This document shows positions 33,311 through 42,942 of a stretch of DNA of 51,454 nt, piece by piece. A program made the position numbers and the translations under genes. The stretch is taken from positions 1-51,454 of the forward strand of contig JANVYQ010000011.1 of assembly GCA_030059675.1 (NCBI GenBank). The letters are read 5' to 3'. Each line of letters begins with the position of its first letter. The first letter of the stretch is position 1. The notes beneath the pieces were generated by a model. It was not told where the DNA came from. It worked only from the letters and a program-made list of their open reading frames with translations, and did not search any database. The stretch is from Candidatus Pelearchaeum maunauluense (GTDB lineage Archaea; Thermoproteota; Nitrososphaeria_A; Caldarchaeales; Caldarchaeaceae).

Positions 33311-33693
33311 AAAGCATTTACTTAAAACGCTTTCGGGGAATTTCCGTAAGTCTTTTCTTGTTATGGTGGCTGGGTTAATGTTGTATGTGAGTGAGAGGAA
33401 GATGGATAGGACTATTATTAGTGTGAGGAACGACGGGCCTATGTCGCGTATTCGTGTAGACGTGGGTTATTCTCCTTCTCATAACATCACACACTTAAAC
33501 TCCCATAAGTGGAGAGAATTAAGCGTATGATGTGTTTGGCCTATCTTAATTTAATTGTTTTTATACTTTTTCAGGCCGCTATACTCGGCGTAGTCGCTAC
33601 ATTATCGGAATACGCTTCTAAAGGCTGGGTCTGCTATTGATAAGTCGGGTTTAACCTTAATTAGAGAGGACGGGCATAGGTGGGAGTGGTTCT
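33311..33693. other. Divergent intergenic region with a possible 50-residue ORF
   Basis: This 383-base region separates the BMP gene from upp. An ATG at 33378 opens a 50-residue plus-strand frame to TGA 33530 (MLYVSERKMDRTIISVRNDG...), with uneven composition and no recognised family; support is weak. AT-rich sequence at 33540-33570 probably holds the upp promoter. No riboswitch-like structure was recognised. Confidence 0.35.
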
Positions 33694-34359
33694 TTGGGAA
33701 CATATTATGGCGGTAGGGTTTACGTGGTTGACCACCCCTATGCGCATATGGTTTTGACGCGGATACGCGACAGGGGGACTGGGCAGATAGAGTTTCGGAA
33801 GGGCTTGGTAAAGCTGGGTAGGCTGCTGGGCTTTGAGATTGTTAGGACGTTCAACAAGGTGGAGAAGACGGTTATAACCCCCTTGGGGAAGGAGGCGCGC
33901 GGCGTAGAGATACCCGACATAGATAACGTTATACTCATAACGGTTCTACGCGCGGCTATGCCTTTGACCGAGGGGCTTCTGAAGGTCTTCCCGAACGCTA
34001 AGCAGGGTGTGGTGAGCGCGCGGCGTGTTGAGGAGACGTATAAGGGAGGGCTGGAGTTTGAGATAGAGCTGAACTATGTCAAGATACCAGAGTTCCACGG
34101 GCACGAGGTCGTGATTGTAGCAGACCCTATGCTAGCTACAGGCTCCACGATGACTAGGATACTTGAGGAGGTGCGTAAGCGCGGTAGGCCTAAGAGGATT
34201 GTCTTCGCCACGATTATCTCCACAAAGCCAGCTATTGAGCGCCTCCTGGCTGCGGATGAGCGGGCTGAGATATTCACCGTAGCTATAGATGAGGGGCTTA
34301 ATGACAGGGGCTTCATTGTGCCTGGGCTTGGCGATGCTGGGGATAGGGCGTTCGGCTAG
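33694..34359 (+). CDS. upp: Uracil phosphoribosyltransferase
   Basis: This 221-residue protein makes UMP from uracil and PRPP. The PRPP loop is VVIVADPMLATGSTM and the uracil-recognition ending is GFIVPGLGDAGDRAFG, both diagnostic. TTG 33694 is the only reasonable start, since an in-frame stop lies shortly upstream. It is divergent from a BMP-type nucleoside transporter operon, consistent with salvage. Its last four bases overlap the convergent deacylase gene. Confidence 0.9.
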   Translation: MGTYYGGRVYVVDHPYAHMVLTRIRDRGTGQIEFRKGLVKLGRLLGFEIVRTFNKVEKTVITPLGKEARGVEIPDIDNVILITVLRAAMPLTEGLLKVFPNAKQGVVSARRVEETYKGGLEFEIELNYVKIPEFHGHEVVIVADPMLATGSTMTRILEEVRKRGRPKRIVFATIISTKPAIERLLAADERAEIFTVAIDEGLNDRGFIVPGLGDAGDRAFG

Positions 34360-34820
34360 CGTGAGGCCTCTGCCACGACGCCGCCGACGGCGCGTAGTAG
34401 CTCGCTGACCCTAATCCTGAGGAGCGTGTCCTCCGAGCCGCCTGATGCGAAGACCTCCTCAAAACGTAGAACCGACTTATCCACGAATGTCCTTACCTGC
34501 TCCGCGTGGCCGAAGGGTGGGACGCCTCCAACGGGGTAGCCTAGACGCGCAAGCACCTCGTCAGGCTTTGCCAGGCTGAGCTTCTCCCCAACTATTGCTG
34601 AAGCCTTGGCCAAATCAACGCGCTTATCCCCAGAGAGGATGAAGATGTAGAGCCCTTGCTCCCCCTTGAGCACTATGCTCTTCGCTATCTGGGCGACGTC
34701 GCATCCAACAGCCTGAGCTGCCGAGGCTGAGGTCTTGGCTGCGCTGGGGCTTAACGTGATTATCTCCCCAGAAACGCCCCGCTCTCTCATGAACCCAGCT
34801 ACCTGCTCTGGACCGCGCAA
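34356..34820 (-). CDS. YbaK/ProX-type aminoacyl-tRNA deacylase
   Basis: This 154-residue protein has the YbaK fold pattern: SAAQAVGCDVAQIAKSIVLK (with the conserved Lys), FILSGDKRVDLAKASAIVGE, EVLARLGYPVGGVPPFGH and an ending FVDKSVLRFEEVFASGGSED. Members hydrolyse mischarged tRNAs, such as Ala-tRNA(Pro) or Cys-tRNA(Pro); the exact specificity is unknown. The start is TTG. It is divergent from the THUMP methyltransferase gene, another tRNA gene, with a 58-base spacer. Confidence 0.85.
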   Translation of the reverse strand: MRGPEQVAGFMRERGVSGEIITLSPSAAKTSASAAQAVGCDVAQIAKSIVLKGEQGLYIFILSGDKRVDLAKASAIVGEKLSLAKPDEVLARLGYPVGGVPPFGHAEQVRTFVDKSVLRFEEVFASGGSEDTLLRIRVSELLRAVGGVVAEASR

Positions 34821-34878
34821 GGCTGGGAAACGTTGTCTATTGTTGAATTAAGGTTTTAGGCGTTGGAGGCCTTGATGG

Positions 34879-36021
34879 ATGGTGCTTATGGAGTTCTTCG
34901 CCACGACTGTGGCTGGGCTTGAAGACATAGCTGCGCGGGAGGTGGAGGAGCTTACGGGTGTTAAGGCCTGTCCAGACGTGGGTAAGGTGCTCTTCAGCTC
35001 AGGCATACGCGAGGCAGCCACACTAAACTACGCGGCAAAAACGCTGCACAAGATATTCCTACTCCTAAAGCGATGCGAGGTGGAGACGCTGGATGATATT
35101 GAGCGCGCCGCCCGCGAGGTGGATTATAGCCAGCTCATAAGCCCAGAACAGTCTTTTGCCGTACGCGCAGAGAGGCACGGAGAGCATCCATTCATAAGCC
35201 CGCAGATAGCAGCGAGAGTAGGCCACGCTGTCATAGAATCGTACAAGGCGTCAAGGGGTGTTAGGCTGCGGGTAAACCTGAACGAGCCAGATGCGGAGAT
35301 ATACGCGCTTGTTCGCGGCAGGGAACTCTTCCTGGGGCTTAATACTACTGGTAGCTCGCTCCACCGCCGCTATTATCGCGCATGGCATCACCGCGCGGCA
35401 ATACTCCCCACCATAGCGAGCGCGATGATAGAGTTGAGCGGCTGGCGTAGGGAGCAGGTGTTCTTAGACCCATTCTGCGGTGGTGCCACAATTCCGATAG
35501 AAGCTGCTCTAAGAGCGCTTAGAATAGCGCCAGGCCTGAGAACCGAGCAAACGATGAAGAGGCTCATAATATTCGACGAACATCTACTTATGGAGATAGC
35601 TCAAAAACTGGCGCAGAATGAAGAAAAACCAGGCGAGGCTGTCCTCTCAATATATGCTGCTGACGCCTCATCCAAGGCTCTTGAGGGCGCTGACACCAAC
35701 ATTAGGAGGGCTGGGCTGGAGGGTGTGATTAAAGTAAGGCTGGGAGACGCCAGATACATAAGCAAATGGCTTGATACCCAGCCTGATGTGGTGGTCACGA
35801 ACCCGCCCTTCGGTGTGCGCCTAGGTCTGAGCAACCCAGAGCTATTCTATGTAGAGACGTTCAAGGCGCTTGCTGGGATTAGAGTATCCAAGATAACATT
35901 GCTGACCAACAAGCTTACAGTGATTAGGCGTAGCCTGGAGTCGGCTGGATGGAGCATAGTTAATCAGAGAAATATAATCTATGGAACGCTTACAGCAGCC
36001 ATATTCACGGCTGAGAGGTGA
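34879..36021 (+). CDS. THUMP-domain tRNA (guanine-N2) methyltransferase (Trm14/TrmN-like)
   Basis: This 380-residue protein has an N-terminal THUMP/ferredoxin-like part (about 1-150; FFATTVAGLEDIAAREVEEL and SFAVRAERHGEHPFISPQIA) and a C-terminal Rossmann methyltransferase with FLDPFCGGATIPIEAALRA (motif I region) and the catalytic VVVTNPPFGVRLG (NPPF). This combination modifies guanosine, usually position 6, in archaeal and eukaryotic tRNA. It could also act on rRNA, as RlmL-like proteins do. The frame is intact. Confidence 0.85.
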   Translation: MVLMEFFATTVAGLEDIAAREVEELTGVKACPDVGKVLFSSGIREAATLNYAAKTLHKIFLLLKRCEVETLDDIERAAREVDYSQLISPEQSFAVRAERHGEHPFISPQIAARVGHAVIESYKASRGVRLRVNLNEPDAEIYALVRGRELFLGLNTTGSSLHRRYYRAWHHRAAILPTIASAMIELSGWRREQVFLDPFCGGATIPIEAALRALRIAPGLRTEQTMKRLIIFDEHLLMEIAQKLAQNEEKPGEAVLSIYAADASSKALEGADTNIRRAGLEGVIKVRLGDARYISKWLDTQPDVVVTNPPFGVRLGLSNPELFYVETFKALAGIRVSKITLLTNKLTVIRRSLESAGWSIVNQRNIIYGTLTAAIFTAER

Positions 36022-36068
36022 GTCTAGGAATAGTAGTATAAGGGGAAAAATTTGTTTAGGGGGGTTGT

Positions 36069-36814
36069 TTAGCTGCGGTTGCTCCTATACTCGGAGAATA
36101 CCCGCGACTTGAGTGATTCCAGCGTTAACTCAGTCCAGAAAAGCCCCTCACGCCCCGTTATGTGTAGGCAGCTATCGCTGTTAATCTTGCCCGTAGAGTC
36201 TGAAAGTATTACAACAGCCCTCCCCTCATTCTTGATTAGCAGGAAATTAACTGGGACAGCGGTTAGCGAGATATCACAGGTGGTTACAAGCTCCTGCGTC
36301 TTCTCCTCAATTTCCTCAACGTAGGGTAGTATTACCTCCACCTGCTCAAGCCTATTAAGCGTGCCTGACTCTTCCGCCTCTTTAAGCACCAGTTTGGCCA
36401 CATCAGTATTAGGAGCTGCCATCTTCAGCTCCTTCTGCGCCGATTTGGCCACATCCAAGCTCATTCTATACCCTATACTCAGCCCAGTCTCCACCTGCGC
36501 GTTCCTAATCTCACCCAGAAGCATAAGCGAAGCTAGGGGGAGAACATCTACGTTATGCATGTTGAGATACTCGCTCAGACGCGCGAGCGATTCTATAGAG
36601 TCTACATACTTCACCAATATGAAGCCCACTTCAGTGAGCTTGAGACGCGAAGGCCCAAGCCTACAGACTAGCCCAGCCTTCTCAAGACGAATAACATGGC
36701 GGGAAATCTCCTGTATTGAGACCCCGCATATATCAGCTAGCTCGCGGAGCCTTATTCCTCTATTCGCGGCGCTACTTTCAAGAATCAGCGGAGAAGCCTC
36801 CTACGCAGAGGCAT
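36069..36814 (-). pseudogene. Winged-helix regulator (FilR1/DUF1724-like), apparent frameshift near its start
   Basis: The long frame ends at 36069 and is open upstream through GIRLRELADICGVSIQEISR and HVIRLEKAGLVCRLGPSRLK (a winged helix), but a TAG stands just before it with no ATG. A one-base shift near 36787 connects it to ATG 36814 (MPLRRRLLR), which has an AT-rich TATA-like element upstream. The C-terminal part (LLIKNEGRAVVILSDS and LFWTELTLESLKSRVFSEYR) resembles the FilR1 ligand domain of archaeal regulators. GTG 36629 would drop the DNA-binding domain and is an unlikely start. The indel may be a sequencing error in an otherwise functional gene. Confidence 0.5.
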
Positions 36815-37051
36815 ACTAACAGAAGATAGTAAACCTTATAGCCTTATTCTCAACATTATCAGAATCATGCTCCTCCGCTACAAACTGCCGCTCCCGCGTA
36901 TTCGATTTTGTAGCGTAAGTTATGCCAGTGGATTAAATGATAAATGCGAGAGATAATTAAGTATTTCCCGCATTACTACAGAGATAATTGCGGAATATAT
37001 AAGACAAAAACTCATCAAATCATTCAAAAACTTCAAACTTGATCCAATTTT

Positions 37052-37083
37052 GCAGTTGAAAAACCACAACTGCGTATATATTT
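37052..37083 (+). promoter_or_regulatory. TATA box with adjoining inverted repeat before the gene at 37144
   Basis: GCAGTTG (37052-37058) and CAACTGC (37067-37073) form a perfect 7-base inverted repeat that touches a TATA element (GTATATATTTT, from 37073). The predicted transcription start near 37105 rules out a start codon at 37087 and favours ATG 37144. The repeat covers the BRE position and could bind a regulator. Confidence 0.5.
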
Positions 37084-37143
37084 TGAATGATTAACATACT
37101 CTTTCGTTGGTATCAAATAAACGTTGTTCAAAAAGCGGGCGCG

Positions 37144-37356
37144 ATGCTTGTTATCGCTGTAGAATTGACAGAATACGCTGGACTTAGACGGCTAGAACTC
37201 GGCTGCCCTGATAAACCCCTATTTTCATTTGAAGCTGAGATGGGCGACTTAGTGGAGTCAGAGTTTATGAACGGTGGTCTCGTGCTGAAATTTAAAAAGG
37301 GTATGGTGATGGTAGACCTACGGCTTGATGAGCTGTGCGACCTAGTGGAAGACTAA
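37144..37356 (+). CDS. Small unrecognised protein
   Basis: This 70-residue protein (MLVIAVELTEYAGLRRLELG, ending VDLRLDELCDLVED) is acidic and probably mixed alpha/beta. The start is set by the TATA box at about 37075. Its stop codon overlaps the stop of the CBS-domain gene on the other strand (37353-37356). I do not recognise it. Confidence 0.5.
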   Translation: MLVIAVELTEYAGLRRLELGCPDKPLFSFEAEMGDLVESEFMNGGLVLKFKKGMVMVDLRLDELCDLVED

Positions 37357-38284
37357 GAAGCGTCTATAGGGAGTTTTCCCAGCAGGAATGGCTTTATCAC
37401 GGCATCCCAGGGTGTAAGTATCATGTTAGTATTCTCAACAAAGAGGCATCCTGCTGGACTTCTATAAATCTCCCTCCATGTCTCCGAAACATCCATACCT
37501 ATCTCAGCTACACCAGCCTCAACCATGGGTAGCTCCTCTACAGGCATGGAGAAGAACTTCTCAGGCGAGTCGCGCATGGCTGCCAGGCTCTCGCTACTAA
37601 ACGTATATTGTATAACCCCCATATCATTTATTACCCGCTTCTCGCCGCCATCCTCGAATATAACGCGCCTAACTCCCCGTGTGAGCATTAGGTCAATAAC
37701 ATCCAGCAGCGTAGAGTCCCTAGAGACCTGAATAACCGCCCTAGAAGCCACCTCGCCAGTCTTTACGCCTGTATCAATAAGCTGCGAGTACGCGTACCTA
37801 ACTATATCGCGTAGAGAAATTATGCCGACGAGGGAATCCTCCTGAAGTAGGCACACATTCCCGAACTTTGTATAGAACATATAGTTGAGTATGTTGCTTA
37901 CCGTTAGGTCGTAGAGCGGGAGAGCCACATCGCGGCGTAAAACCAAGCCAGGGCTATTCTTGGGAGTGCAGCGCAGAAGCGACGCCACGCCCTCCTGTCT
38001 AATTCTCCTTAGAAACTTAATAATCTCATAAGACGTAACTACACCAGCGAAACACCTTCTCCAGCTACTGGTATGCAGTCAACGCCCTTAAACGCCATGA
38101 GCATACCAGACATTATTATAGGGTCGTTCTCTGTTATCCGCGTATTGTCAGGCCTGAAAATCCAAGGAAACAACTGCAAAATCTGTATGGGCTCCACACC
38201 AGTAGGGTGAGAATCTCTAGACAAGGCCATATCTATATTAACGGGGCCTCCAGCAGGCCGCTCCAAGGGTATGAAGTAGGTCAT
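37353..38284 (-). pseudogene. CBS-domain protein, split by one missing base
   Basis: The ATG at 38284 opens MTYFIPLERPAGGPVNIDMA and runs to ITENDPIIMSGMLMAFKGVD-CIPVAGEGVSLV and a TAG. Adding a G near 38041 continues VVTSYEIIKFLRRIRQEGVA and then the long frame from 37988: VSNILNYMFYTKFGNVCLLQ, LVGIISLRDIVRYAYSQLI, VSRDSTLLDVIDLMLTRGVR-RVIFEDGG. The result is a roughly 310-residue protein with about four CBS motifs, which bind adenosyl nucleotides and act as energy sensors. Both halves are well conserved, so a sequencing error is as likely as a mutation. Confidence 0.6.
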
Positions 38285-38521
38285 GGCTCCACTTTACGCC
38301 TAAAGAATTTTAAACATCGTTCAACGATTATTGCTAAGATTCAAGCACAGATGTTAATGTTTTCGGACAGACGCAAAACTACACAGCTAGAGACAATACT
38401 CCTTTTAAATATTCTCAAACCCCAAACCATCAAAGTGGAAAGAAAATGATGCCAAAAAACACCGAAAATAACGTTGTTTTTGTTGGGAAAATCAGGAATA
38501 ATGTGGGGTGGTGGGTGAGGT

Positions 38522-38695
38522 ATGGGTGAGTCTAATGGTGTTATATTCGAGTCTGTTATGCTAGCAGCGCTAGGCCCCTGGGACTTTGACCCATTCCATT
38601 TTGACTGGCGCATGGCTACGATACCCGTGAATTGGCAGGGAATATACATAGTCAGGGGAGTGACGTACTTGGTTAAGTTCTCCTCCATAGATTAG
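38522..38695 (+). CDS. 57-residue unrecognised protein
   Basis: ATG 38522, seven bases after a GGTGAGG-like site, opens MGESNGVIFESVMLAALGPW, then DFDPFHFDWRMATIPVNWQG, to TAG 38693-38695. Its stop touches the ATG of the next gene (TAGATG), so the two form an operon. The aromatic, acidic middle (WDFDPFHFDW) is distinctive. No family is recognised. A stretch of about 237 bases upstream (38285-38521) is AT-rich and non-coding. Confidence 0.55.
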   Translation: MGESNGVIFESVMLAALGPWDFDPFHFDWRMATIPVNWQGIYIVRGVTYLVKFSSID

Positions 38696-39055
38696 ATGGA
38701 TAGCTCCAACTGTGATGCGGGGACTATACTTAGGCTAAGGCTGAAGAAGACTAGGCGCGCCCTCTTCCTGTTATCTCCCAGCGAGACTGCAGCGCAGCTC
38801 CGCAACGTCGTGGGGACTATGATGAAGGAGCGGCTGGGTATAGAGGAGGTTGACCTAAAGATACTCGCCCTCCTAAACTCTGGTGTTAGGGATGAAGCCA
38901 GCCTAAAGGCGGCGCTGGGCGAGGAGATAATGCAGAGGATAAACCAGATGAGGGAAGCAGGACTGCTGGACAGCTCCCTAAAGCCCACCCAAGCGCTAGC
39001 CAGGAAGCTCGCCGAAACAATAGCTGGAGAGACAGGCAGCTGGACGAAGGCCTAA
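38696..39055 (+). CDS. Unrecognised small protein with HTH-like C-terminus
   Basis: A 119-residue protein directly fused in frame order to the preceding small gene (zero-base gap). The first half has short strands (TILRLRLKKTRRALFLLSPS) and the second is helical, with a helix-turn-helix-like run: VDLKILALLNSGVRDEASLK, then EEIMQRINQMREAGLLDSSL. It could be a small DNA-binding or adaptor protein. It lies 76 bases upstream of tRNA-Lys and 277 bases upstream of the Cdc48 gene. Confidence 0.6.
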   Translation: MDSSNCDAGTILRLRLKKTRRALFLLSPSETAAQLRNVVGTMMKERLGIEEVDLKILALLNSGVRDEASLKAALGEEIMQRINQMREAGLLDSSLKPTQALARKLAETIAGETGSWTKA

Positions 39056-39131
39056 AAAGCCCTCTTCCCCCAAAATTATAAAGCCTGCGCCGCTTACGTT
39101 TATTACATCCTATTCCAGCGGAATTCGCCAA

Positions 39132-39231
39132 GGGCCCATAGCTCAGTCAGGTAGAGCGGCCGGCTCTTAACCGGCAGGTCGAGAGCCTCTGAGGCGAGGG
39201 GGCCGATAGGGTTCAAATCCCTCTGGGCCCG
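39132..39231 (+). tRNA. tRNA-Lys (anticodon CUU) with probable intron in the T stem
   Basis: GGGCCCA (39132-39138) pairs with TGGGCCC (39224-39230), discriminator G. The anticodon arm GCCGG-CTCTTAA-CCGGC gives CTT. After variable loop AGGTC, the T stem is interrupted: GA (39181-39182), then about 26 bases (39183-39208), then GGG-TTCAAAT-CCCTC. Removing the 26 bases restores GAGGG/CCCTC and a normal 74-base tRNA. GGTC and GGCC flanking the insert can pair, as needed for a bulge-helix-bulge splice site. The exact splice position is ambiguous by a base or two. Confidence 0.85.
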
Positions 39232-39308
39232 TTGTGGCCTGGGGGCTTTGGGGTGCTACCCCCTGGGCCCATAATTTACCCAAAACAGTGGCTGGGTTAG
39301 ATTTTTAA

Positions 39309-41534
<2,226 letters not shown>

Positions 41535-41552
41535 GCTGGACGGTGGCAATGC

Positions 41553-42398
41553 ATGGCTAACGATACAGGAGTTGGTGTAGGGCTGGACCTAGGGATACTG
41601 TTCTGGTTCGTTATACTGATGCTCTTCATCTATCCACAGCTCAGACACCGCATACTGGAGAACGAGAGACTAAAACTAATACAGCGGATAGAAGGCAAGA
41701 CAGGCTCGCGCGTAGTTACGATGATTCACCGACAGGAGAGGATAACGTTCTTCGGCATACCGTTCTACCGCTACATAGATGTGGAAGACTCGGAGCAGGT
41801 TCTGCGCGCCATCAGGATGACGCCTCCAAACAGGCCTCTCACGCTTGTCCTCCACACGCCTGGGGATTAGTTCTGGCCGCGGCGCAGATAGCGCCTGCTC
41901 TAAAAGACCACCCAGCCAAGAAGACCGTTATAGTCCCACACCGCCGCCATGAGCGGCGGCGCGCTCATAGCGCTGGCTTCTGATGAGATAGTCATGGACA
42001 AGCACGCGGTTCTAGGCCCAGTTGACCCGCAGTTGGGCGACCCGCGCGGCGGCGCCATGCCCGCCGCCTCTATTCTTAGGGTTGTGCAGGAGAAGGGTAG
42101 GGAGAGGGTTAGGGACGAGACGTTGATTAAGGCTGACATAGCTGAGCTAACCCGCGACAGGCTGGGCGAGGAGAAGGCGCGCGAGCTGGCCAGGATAATG
42201 GCCTCAGGGACATGGACGCATGACTACCCCCTGACCGTCAAACGGCTACGGGAGCTTGGGATAAACGTCAACACAGAAGTCCCCCGAGAAGTCTATCAGC
42301 TAATGAGCCTATACCCACAGCCAGCCCAGGCTAGGCCCTCGGTAGAGTTCGTCCCAGCCCCATACACGCCGACCAGGCCCAGGCAGGCCTCAAGATAA
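41553..42398 (+). pseudogene. Membrane ClpP-like serine protease (SDH/S49-like) with two compensating frameshifts
   Basis: The first frame has an N-terminal membrane helix (DLGILFWFVILMLFIYPQL) and RPLTLVLHTPG, then TAG. Adding a G (a GGGG run at about 41864-41867) continues LVLAAAQIAPALKDHPAKKT and VIVPH. Removing a C near 41940 joins AAMSGGALIALASDEIVMDK, then HAVLGPVDPQLGDPRGG. HTPGG and AMSGGALIALASDEI are the nucleophile-region motifs of the serine dehydrogenase proteinase (PF01972-like) group. Total about 280 residues. Two opposite single-base errors 75 bases apart in G and GCC runs suggest miscalls; otherwise the gene is dead. It follows Cdc48 by 18 bases. Confidence 0.65.
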
Positions 42399-42459
42399 TG
42401 AAGGGCTGGATGAAGCTTTAAGAGGCAGCGCATACTGCAAGGAGGCAGGGAGCTTAGAG

Positions 42460-42759
42460 ATGGAGTACATCTACGCAGCGCTACTACTGCACAAGGCTGG
42501 AAAGCAGATAGACGAGGAGGGTGTGAAGAAGGTTCTCACGGCCGCGGGTGTTACGCCTGACGATGCCAAGGTAAAGTCGCTAGTAGCAGCTCTCTCTGAG
42601 ATAAACATAGAGGAGACCCTTAAGCAGGCTGTTATGGCTCCAGCGGCTGTGGTAGCCGCTCCAGCGCCAGCCCAGGCACCGCAGGCGCCTGCGAAGGAGG
42701 AGAAGAAAGAGGAGAAGAAAGAGGAGGCCATCGCGGGCCTCAGCGCCCTCTTCGGATAA
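42460..42759 (+). CDS. rpl12: 50S ribosomal protein P1 (archaeal L12)
   Basis: This 99-residue acidic stalk protein has an N-terminal dimerisation domain ([20 protein letters not shown], then [20 protein letters not shown]), an Ala/Pro hinge ([13 protein letters not shown]), a Lys/Glu run and the conserved end AGLSALFG that recruits translation factors. A TATA-like GCTTTAAGAG and an AAGGAGG site lie upstream. It is followed by a stem-loop and alaS. It is not next to its partner P0 gene, which runs on the opposite strand 3 kb away. Confidence 0.93.
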   Translation: MEYIYAALLLHKAGKQIDEEGVKKVLTAAGVTPDDAKVKSLVAALSEINIEETLKQAVMAPAAVVAAPAPAQAPQAPAKEEKKEEKKEEAIAGLSALFG

Positions 42760-42774
42760 ACGCCCTAGCAACGT

Positions 42775-42811
42775 CTCCACAGGTGTGGTGGAGCTAGCCC
42801 TGCCTGTGGAG
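42775..42811 (+). terminator. Stem-loop after rpl12
   Basis: CTCCACAGG (42775-42783) and CCTGTGGAG (42803-42811) form a perfect 9-base stem around a 19-base loop, 16 bases after the L12 stop, and are followed by an AT-rich TATATAAATTCTTT. It could end the L12 transcript or regulate entry to alaS. It might instead mark an inversion boundary. The function is inferred from position. Confidence 0.45.
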
Positions 42812-42942
42812 AGTATATAAATTCTTTAGGACGAAACACGGCCTCGGCGAGAAGGAAGCCAGTAGTGATTGGAAAGTTTTAAAGACAGCACCAGCGTTGG
42901 TGGTGTTGCATTAATGCATGAAGTGCATGACGGAGAGGAGGC

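Noticed and set aside
33027..33377. Plus-strand ORF spanning the BMP gene start
   Set aside because: It is antisense to a well-supported binding-protein gene; only the last 50 codons lie outside it and these are listed as a weak possibility.
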